Position numbers and translations under genes: made by a program
Shown here: one piece after another, positions 58,540-64,000 of the stretch
How the letters are laid out: each line of letters starts with the position of its first letter
Position numbering within the stretch: the first letter of the stretch is position 1
The notes under the pieces: model-generated
The model's input: the letters and a program-made list of their open reading frames with translations, nothing else
Database searches by the model: none
Told to the model about the DNA's origin: nothing
Assembly: GCA_003248755.1 (NCBI GenBank)
Contig: QFQW01000012.1
Location: 1-64,000 of the forward strand
Length of the DNA: 64,000 nt
From: Chryseobacterium sp.
GTDB taxonomy: Bacteria; Bacteroidota; Bacteroidia; Flavobacteriales; Weeksellaceae
Reading direction: 5' to 3'

Positions 58540-58563
58540 ATTTATCTTCATAATTCTTTTAAT

Positions 58564-58600
58564 AAAATGCTGCCTTATACTTGAGGCAGCATTTTCTTTT
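58564..58600 (+). terminator. Terminator of the GEVED protein gene
   Basis: aaaatgctgcct (58564-58575) pairs perfectly with aggcagcatttt (58584-58595), followed by cttttc. It lies 25 nt after the stop and before the riboswitch promoter. Confidence 0.85.
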
Positions 58601-58632
58601 CAAAAATAGCCCATTTCTAATGTAATTATATT

Positions 58633-58640
58633 TATCTTTG
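58633..58640 (+). promoter_or_regulatory. Putative -7 box of the cobalamin-responsive operon
   Basis: TATCTTTG lies a few nucleotides before the riboswitch start at about 58649, so the riboswitch would be near the 5' end of the transcript. Confidence 0.5.
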
Positions 58641-58648
58641 CCACACTT

Positions 58649-58811
58649 TGGTTTCCGAATGTTTTAATTCGGGATTAAAAGGGAACGGAGTGCAATTCTC
58701 CGACTGTCCCCGCAACTGTAAATCGCAACCAAACATTTTGCAATCTTTGCCATTGCCTGTTTATAAATGGGTGAGAAGGCGCAAAATCAGCGAAAGTCAG
58801 GAGACCTGCCA
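58649..58811 (+). promoter_or_regulatory. Cobalamin (B12) riboswitch
   Basis: The aptamer shows the conserved cobalamin elements in order: a 5' 'ggtttccg' part, 'gggattaaaagggaac', 'ccgactgtccccgcaactgtaa', a variable arm, and the 3' box 'agtcaggagacctgcc'. It stands just before the BtuB-like receptor gene. A 7-nt word ggcaggt right before the start codon (58844-58850) can pair with acctgcc (58804-58810), which suggests control of translation. In Bacteroidota these switches turn down B12 uptake genes when B12 is plentiful. Confidence 0.93.
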
Positions 58812-58851
58812 ATGTAAATTTATTATAATGCTTTCGGAGGAAAGGCAGGTT

Positions 58852-60666
58852 ATGAAGAAACATCTATTTACATTTTTTTTCATTGGATTATCTTATCAGG
58901 TTTCCGCCCAGGAATCTTTGATCGACACCGTATTTGTTGATAATCAATTCAGTAAAGTTTCTAAAACTGCAAAAATTTCCAATCTGAATTCTGATAAAAT
59001 TCTGGAAAACCCGACTTCTTTATCGGATTTGTTGAGATTTCAATCCAATGTTTACATCAAAGAAAATGGTCGAGGTGCAACTTCATCGCCAAGCTTTCGG
59101 GGAACAACTGCTTCTCAAACCGCTTTTGTCTGGAACGGAATCAATATCAATTCAATTTTTCTAGGTCAAGGTGATATCAATAATATGAATCCATTGAGTT
59201 ACGAAAATGTCGGAATCAAATTCGGAGGCGGAAGTGTAATCTATGGAAGCGGCGCAATCGGCGGTTCTATTCATCTTAATAATATTCTTGATTTTAACAG
59301 AGGTTTCAAAGGGACTTTGTTTTCGGAATATGGTTCATTTGGAACAAGTAATTCTCTTGCTCAGGCGAAATTCAGTAATGATAATTTCAGTTTTAATTTT
59401 AATATCAATCATTCCAGAAGTGAGAATAATTATGAAGTACCTCAAAGAAACTTCATCAACCGAAATGGAGAATATCAGAATACGAGTTTCAATCTCGGCA
59501 TAGCTTACAAAATCAATCCGAATAACGAATTCTATTGGCAAAGTCAACTCTATGACAGCGGCCAACATTATCCGATTTTTGAGGAAAGCCAAACCAGAAC
59601 CAAATATCAGGTTCAGACTTTCCGAAGTTTGGCTGGCTGGAAATTACATTCCGGGAAATCTAGAAACAATTTCAAACTCGCTTATCTGGAAGACAATTTT
59701 CAATATTTTGGAGATATTAATAAAACTAAAACCAGCGGCGGAATTGGGAAGCAATATATTATCAAGAATGATTTTGATTTATTAGTTTCGAAAAATTCGT
59801 CTTTCAACCTCGTGACAGAATATCAGTATAATGAAGCGGAAGGATTTGGCTCGGGAATCAAAACTCCAAAAAGAAATTTGGGAAGTTTTTCTTTGCTTTA
59901 CAGAAATTCTCAATCTGAAAAATTCTATTGGGAATTGGGTGCAAAACAGGAAATTGTAGAAGATTATAAAAGTCCGTTTTTATTCTCGGCAAGCGGAAAA
60001 TATTCTGTTAATAATTGGTATCAAGCGACTTTGAATATTTCGAGAAACTTCCGTGCTCCGACTTTCAACGACTTGTATTGGCAGCCTGGCGGAAATCCAG
60101 AATTGAAACCAGAAACTTCTAATCAAATAGAGATGTCGCACAACTTCAGTTATAAGGATTTCAAATTGGGAATCACGCCTTATTATATGCACATTGTTGA
60201 TGATATTGTTTGGGTTCCTATCAATGGAGCAATCTGGTCTCCAAAAAATATTAAGAAAGTAGATTCTTATGGATTGGAAACGAATTTGTCATTTGATAAA
60301 AGATTTGGAAAGCATCACATTTTCAGCAATTTATCGTATACTTATTCGAAATCAATCAATCTGGAAATCAAAAAACAAATGATGTACGTTCCGCTTCACA
60401 GAGCTAATTTTAATATTAATTATCAATATTCTTTTATTGGGGTTTTCATTCAAACAATATACAACGGAAAAACTTATGTTGATGAAAATGAGAAGAAGTC
60501 TCTGAAAGATTATATGATTCTGAATTCGGGAATAACAGCTAAGTTATCTTCGAAGTTTCAGCTTGGTTTCAAAGTCAATAATATGACCAATCAGATTTAT
60601 CAGACGGTTGATTATTACTTTATGCCTCAAAGAAATTATGCAGTCAACCTCAAATTAAATTTTTAA
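58852..60666 (+). CDS. btuB: BtuB-like TonB-dependent cobalamin receptor
   Basis: An outer-membrane TonB-dependent receptor of 604 residues. The ATG at 58852 starts a signal peptide (MKKHLFTFFFIGLSYQVSAQ). The longer frame from 58648 is riboswitch sequence and not coding. The plug domain (about 55-165) shows SLSDLLRFQSNVYIKENGRG, TASQTAFVWNGI and a YENVGIKFGGGSVIYGSGAIGG region. The beta-barrel fills the rest and ends YAVNLKLNF with a C-terminal aromatic. The riboswitch identifies it as a B12-type receptor. The BtuG-like lipoprotein gene follows after 20 nt. Confidence 0.92.
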   Translation: MKKHLFTFFFIGLSYQVSAQESLIDTVFVDNQFSKVSKTAKISNLNSDKILENPTSLSDLLRFQSNVYIKENGRGATSSPSFRGTTASQTAFVWNGININSIFLGQGDINNMNPLSYENVGIKFGGGSVIYGSGAIGGSIHLNNILDFNRGFKGTLFSEYGSFGTSNSLAQAKFSNDNFSFNFNINHSRSENNYEVPQRNFINRNGEYQNTSFNLGIAYKINPNNEFYWQSQLYDSGQHYPIFEESQTRTKYQVQTFRSLAGWKLHSGKSRNNFKLAYLEDNFQYFGDINKTKTSGGIGKQYIIKNDFDLLVSKNSSFNLVTEYQYNEAEGFGSGIKTPKRNLGSFSLLYRNSQSEKFYWELGAKQEIVEDYKSPFLFSASGKYSVNNWYQATLNISRNFRAPTFNDLYWQPGGNPELKPETSNQIEMSHNFSYKDFKLGITPYYMHIVDDIVWVPINGAIWSPKNIKKVDSYGLETNLSFDKRFGKHHIFSNLSYTYSKSINLEIKKQMMYVPLHRANFNINYQYSFIGVFIQTIYNGKTYVDENEKKSLKDYMILNSGITAKLSSKFQLGFKVNNMTNQIYQTVDYYFMPQRNYAVNLKLNF

Positions 60667-60686
60667 AACAATAAATAAATTTACAT

Positions 60687-61748
60687 ATGAAAATCAACAA
60701 ATTACTAACCGGGCTTTTCGCATCTGTTCTTCTGACATTCGCAGCTTGTAACGATGATAATTTCGATTTTAACAATCAGGAAACATCTTATAGCGGGATT
60801 CTTATAGCTAACGAAGGTTCTTTTAACAAACCGGATGCGACAGTAGATTTTTTGTCTTCTGATTTGAGCACAAGCCAATCAGGAATCTATAAAACTGTTA
60901 ATAACGAAGACCTTGGTGACGTTCTTCAAACTATCGGTTTCAAAGGGACTAATGCTTTTTTAGTGCTTAATAATAGTAATAAAATTGTAATCGCTAATCG
61001 TTTTAATTTTCAGAAAAATGCAACGGTAACCTCTAATCTTGTTAGCCCAAGATATATTGCTTTCACAGACAGCCAATATTACGTAACCAACAACAATTTC
61101 TTTGGCACTTACAAACTTAACATCTATAATAATGCTGACAATACCTTCATCAAAAGCATCAACTTTGACCGTTATGCGGAAAAAGTAGTTGAAGCAGGTG
61201 GTAATATTTTGGTACAGACAGATGGCTCATTATATAATGCATCAACGGGAACAATGGATATTACGGGACACACTATTACCATCGTAAAACCATCTACTAA
61301 TAATATTGACAAAACCATAACACTTCCTGATTCGGGAGAAATAAAAGACTTAGTTTCATATGAAGGTTCAGCTTATGCACTATCTTCAACAGCTACAGAC
61401 TCTTATATTTACAAAATCAATCCTTCAGACGGAACTTTCTCAACAGTTACATTGATCGGAATTGCCAATGCTCAGAAACTAAGAATCGATTCTGGCTATT
61501 TCTATTTCCTTGATGGCGGAAACAAAGTGTATTCTAAAATGACAGCGACTCCAACTTCTGAAATCAAAACTTTGTTCACGGCTCCAGGTTACGGCTCTTA
61601 TGGCTTTAATATCATTGATGGCAAAATATTTGTATCAGACGCAAGCTTCACAGGAGAAAGTACTTCTTACGTTTATAATGCTTCAACCGGGGCTCAAATC
61701 AAATCGTTCAAATCAGGAATTGGAACCAACGGTTTCTATAAAAATTAA
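60687..61748 (+). CDS. Beta-propeller lipoprotein, BtuG-like
   Basis: A 353-residue lipoprotein (signal ending LLTFAAC, lipid Cys about 21) made of YncE/DUF5074-type propeller repeats: SYSGILIANEGSFNKPDATV, VSPRYIAFTDSQYYVTNNNF, DLVSYEGSAYALSSTATDS and later blades. In Bacteroides the surface lipoprotein BtuG has this fold and captures B12 for its TonB-dependent receptor. Here the gene follows the riboswitch-controlled receptor by 20 nt and precedes a terminator, so the same role is likely. That is inference from context and fold. The gene could also serve another corrinoid. Confidence 0.8.
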   Translation: MKINKLLTGLFASVLLTFAACNDDNFDFNNQETSYSGILIANEGSFNKPDATVDFLSSDLSTSQSGIYKTVNNEDLGDVLQTIGFKGTNAFLVLNNSNKIVIANRFNFQKNATVTSNLVSPRYIAFTDSQYYVTNNNFFGTYKLNIYNNADNTFIKSINFDRYAEKVVEAGGNILVQTDGSLYNASTGTMDITGHTITIVKPSTNNIDKTITLPDSGEIKDLVSYEGSAYALSSTATDSYIYKINPSDGTFSTVTLIGIANAQKLRIDSGYFYFLDGGNKVYSKMTATPTSEIKTLFTAPGYGSYGFNIIDGKIFVSDASFTGESTSYVYNASTGAQIKSFKSGIGTNGFYKN

Positions 61749-61770
61749 TTTTTCATCATTTGTGTTTTTT

Positions 61771-61806
61771 GAGTCCTTCCATTTTTTGGAAGGGCTCTTT
61801 TTTTAA
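61771..61806 (+). terminator. Terminator of the cobalamin operon
   Basis: gagtccttcca pairs with tggaagggctc around a short T-rich loop, followed by tttttttaa, 22 nt after the lipoprotein stop. Confidence 0.82.
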
Positions 61807-61903
61807 TTTTAAATGAAAGAAATCATCCTTTTCACAAATTTTAAGCATAATATTTGATTAGTCCAAAGCAAAATAAAAACCTTAATTTTATAAAAAAATC
61901 GCA

Positions 61904-63163
61904 ATGAGGGAAAAGATTGTTATCATCGGAGGTGGATTTGCAGGTTTACAACTTGCAAGAAATCTAAATAATCAAGGGAAATACAAGGTAATGGTCATCG
62001 ATAAGATGAATCATCATATGTTCCAGCCATTGTTTTATCAGGTTGCGACAGGACGAATTGAACCTTCCAATATTTCTTTCCCATTCAGAAAAATCTTCCA
62101 AAAATCGAAAAATATTCAATTTCGAATGACGGAAGTCAAAAAAATCGTTCCTTCTGAGAACAAAGTCATTGGCGAAGATGGTGTCTTTACTTATGATAAA
62201 TTGGTAATTGCAACTGGTTGTAAAACCAATTTCTTCGGGAATCAGAAGATGCAGAATCTGGCTCTTGGAATGAAAAATACTCAGGAAGCCATTACGATTC
62301 GTAATCACGTCTTGATGACTTTTGAGAAAATGATTATCGAAAGAAAAGCCAGTGACGATGGAAACTGGAATCTCGTAATCGTAGGAAGCGGACCAACCGG
62401 AGTTGAACTGGCAGGTGCATTTTCCGAAATGAAAACCAACATTCTTCCGAGAGATTACCCTAGAATGAACTTCTCCGACCTCAACATAGTTCTTATCAGC
62501 GCAGGCGAAACGCCGCTGGAAACAATGAGTCAGGAATCCCAGGAAGCTGCAGAAAAATATCTCGTTCAGCTGGGAGTGACTTTTATGAAAAATGAAAGAG
62601 TTACGGATTACGATGGCGAAACGATTTTTATGCAAAGCGGAAATTCTATCCCTACAAATAATGTGATTTGGGCAGCCGGTGTTACAGGAAATATTATTGA
62701 TGATTTCAACAAAGAAAATACAGTAAGAAACCGATATGTGGTCGACCGATTCAACAAAGTGAAAGGTTATGATAATATCTTTGCTATTGGTGATATTGCT
62801 TATATGGAAACGCCAAAATATCCTCAGGCGCATCCACAATTAGCCAATGTCGCTATCAATCAAGGGAAAAATCTGGCCAGGAATTTCAAAAAAGATTCCG
62901 AAAAAGACTGGACAGAATACGAATATATCGACCGTGGTTCTATGGCTACGATTGGGAAACACAGAGCGGTTGTTGACCTTCCGAAATTTAAATTTCAGGG
63001 ATTTCTTGCTTGGTATTTCTGGATGTTCTTACATTTGATGCTGATTCTGAGCGTCAGAAACAAAATCGCAATTTTCTTCAACTGGATGTGGAGTTATATT
63101 AACAAAGATTCTTCATTAAGGCTGATTATTGCACCGTCTAAGAAAAACCCGACAGAACAATAG
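61904..63163 (+). CDS. ndh: Type II NADH dehydrogenase
   Basis: A 419-residue single-subunit NADH:quinone oxidoreductase of the membrane-associated type. The FAD site is IVIIGGGFAGLQLARNL near residue 5, the NADH site IVGSGPTGVELAGAFSEM near residue 165, and the flavin loop FAIGDIA near residue 291. The C-terminal amphipathic region with FLAWYFWMFLHLMLILSVRNK (about residues 365-385) can anchor it in the membrane. It does not pump protons. It stands alone; trmD follows after a simple-repeat spacer. Confidence 0.94.
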   Translation: MREKIVIIGGGFAGLQLARNLNNQGKYKVMVIDKMNHHMFQPLFYQVATGRIEPSNISFPFRKIFQKSKNIQFRMTEVKKIVPSENKVIGEDGVFTYDKLVIATGCKTNFFGNQKMQNLALGMKNTQEAITIRNHVLMTFEKMIIERKASDDGNWNLVIVGSGPTGVELAGAFSEMKTNILPRDYPRMNFSDLNIVLISAGETPLETMSQESQEAAEKYLVQLGVTFMKNERVTDYDGETIFMQSGNSIPTNNVIWAAGVTGNIIDDFNKENTVRNRYVVDRFNKVKGYDNIFAIGDIAYMETPKYPQAHPQLANVAINQGKNLARNFKKDSEKDWTEYEYIDRGSMATIGKHRAVVDLPKFKFQGFLAWYFWMFLHLMLILSVRNKIAIFFNWMWSYINKDSSLRLIIAPSKKNPTEQ

Positions 63164-63164
63164 T

Positions 63165-63236
63165 ATAAATGATTATTGATGGATAAATGATTACAATTCA
63201 TCAATAATCATTTATCTCTTATCATTTACAAAAAAT
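63165..63236. repeat. Degenerate 'ataaatgattat/atcatttat' spacer
   Basis: The spacer before trmD consists of words such as gataaatgatta and caataatcatttatc, with the dyad typical of the other simple-repeat spacers here. Confidence 0.55.
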
Positions 63237-63911
63237 ATGCGAATCGATATCATCAGCGTACTTCCGGAACTTATGGAAAGTCCTTTCAAAACCTCAATCC
63301 TCAAAAGAGCGATGGAAAAAGGATTGGCAGAAGTTCATTTTCACAATATCCGTGACTGGAGCATTGGCAAACACCGTCAGATTGATGACGAACCTTATGG
63401 CGGAGGCGCCGGAATGATAATGATGGTAGAACCATTGGATAAATGCATTTCCGAACTGAAATCACAAAGAGATTACGACGAAATCATCTATCTCACACCA
63501 GACGGCGAAACTCTGAATCAAAGGATCGCCAATACTTTATCCATCAAAAAAAATCTGATTTTCCTTTGCGGGCATTACAAAGGTATTGACCAAAGAGTTC
63601 GTGATTTGCATATCACAAAAGAAATCTCCATTGGAGATTATGTTTTGACTGGCGGAGAATTAGCAGCATGTGTTTTAGCAGATTCTGTCATCAGGTTATT
63701 GCCCGGCGTTTTGAACGATGAACAAAGTGCATTGACGGATAGTTTCCAGGACAATCTTTTGTCACCACCAATCTATACAAGGCCAGAAACTTACAAAGGA
63801 TTATCTGTTCCAAAGATATTATTGAGCGGAAACTTCGGAGCGATTGAAGATTGGTTGCACGATGAAGCGGTGAGAATCACGAAAGAAAGACGCCCTGACC
63901 TTTTGGAGTAA
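63237..63911 (+). CDS. trmD: tRNA (guanine-N1)-methyltransferase TrmD
   Basis: TrmD methylates G37 of tRNAs and prevents frameshifting. The 224-residue protein has the SPOUT-class trefoil knot: PYGGGAGMIMMVEPL (about residues 58-72), LCGHYKGIDQRV, and the AdoMet loop EISIGDYVLTGGELAACVLADSV with LLPGVL. The length is normal. The next gene begins after 44 nt; flavobacterial trmD is often not inside the classical ribosomal operon. Confidence 0.96.
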   Translation: MRIDIISVLPELMESPFKTSILKRAMEKGLAEVHFHNIRDWSIGKHRQIDDEPYGGGAGMIMMVEPLDKCISELKSQRDYDEIIYLTPDGETLNQRIANTLSIKKNLIFLCGHYKGIDQRVRDLHITKEISIGDYVLTGGELAACVLADSVIRLLPGVLNDEQSALTDSFQDNLLSPPIYTRPETYKGLSVPKILLSGNFGAIEDWLHDEAVRITKERRPDLLE

Positions 63912-63954
63912 ATCCTTCATTAAATTAAGAAACTTAACCAAACTCAAAAAACAA

Positions 63955-64000
63955 ATGAGACATTTTTTCAAAGTGGCTTCGGTTGCTTTTATTACGTTAT
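63955..64000 (+). CDS. Start of an exported protein gene (cut by the window end)
   Basis: An ATG at 63955 opens MRHFFKVASVAFITL, the beginning of a signal peptide, and runs to the end of the window without a stop. The product and family cannot be told from 15 residues. It lies 44 nt after trmD and may share its transcript. Confidence 0.5.
   Translation, partial: MRHFFKVASVAFITL

Noticed and set aside
58648..58851. An N-terminal extension of the BtuB-like receptor
   Set aside because: The extra 68 codons are the cobalamin riboswitch; the signal peptide begins at 58852.
61964..62839. A 291-codon open frame opposite ndh
   Set aside because: It is antisense to a clearly conserved NADH dehydrogenase, with no motif and no start context of its own.

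Overview
The window looks like a chromosomal segment of a flavobacterium of the Chryseobacterium/Epilithonimonas group (Bacteroidota, Weeksellaceae). The DNA is AT-rich, and promoters follow the Bacteroidota pattern TTG-N17-23-TAnnTTTG. It encodes PorX and PorZ of the type IX secretion system (T9SS), proteins with T9SS C-terminal sorting domains, a bacillithiol deacetylase, a PUR-domain DUF3276 protein and a TonB-ExbB-ExbD-ExbD locus. The group-level assignment is inference from gene content. I see no insertion sequence, prophage, CRISPR array or rRNA operon.

Layout. 1-4240: a small block (cupin, DUF1648 protein, Kdo transferase waaA, a hypothetical gene, a GT2 glycosyltransferase) bracketed by inverted copies of a repeat of about 75 bp. 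4240-13374: leuS with an unusually long internal insertion, then the TonB energy-transduction operon with a PstS-like lipoprotein and a TPR protein. 13459-20773: bshB1, tRNA-His, a membrane protein, DUF3276, an ABC exporter, mqo and dapA. 20881-29023: a methyltransferase, a 5'-nucleotidase split over two genes, porZ, recO, a GNAT and recG. 29213-39057: a peptide-use region with three POT transporters and a dipeptidyl-peptidase IV, plus a RelE-type toxin-antitoxin pair.

39058-43000: a tandem array of fifteen exact 21-bp units, followed by an operon that places the two alternative tRNA U34 hydroxylases, TrhO and a TrhP-like U32 protein, side by side. They share a homologous C-terminal domain and are followed by a ferredoxin and 5-formyl-THF cyclo-ligase. 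This is the most interesting system in the window. 43137-45461: two near-identical Ala/Ser/Lys-rich lipoprotein genes flank a membrane-anchored regulator-like protein and another lipoprotein. 45537-47769: a gingipain-type C25 protease broken by two single-base frameshifts. 47847-54597: TRIC channel, exonuclease III, a palindrome-rich intergenic region, porX, rng, a 30-residue basic protein gene, hup and mutY.

54594-64000: a TPR-HTH regulator, a secreted GEVED-domain protein, a cobalamin riboswitch controlling a BtuB-like TonB-dependent receptor and a BtuG-like beta-propeller lipoprotein, a type II NADH dehydrogenase, trmD and the start of one more gene. Functionally, the TonB operon can energise the B12 receptor. 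PorX and PorZ serve secretion of the C25-type and GEVED proteins. DPP-IV and the POT carriers fit growth on peptides. All assignments rest on reading the sequence; no database search was run.
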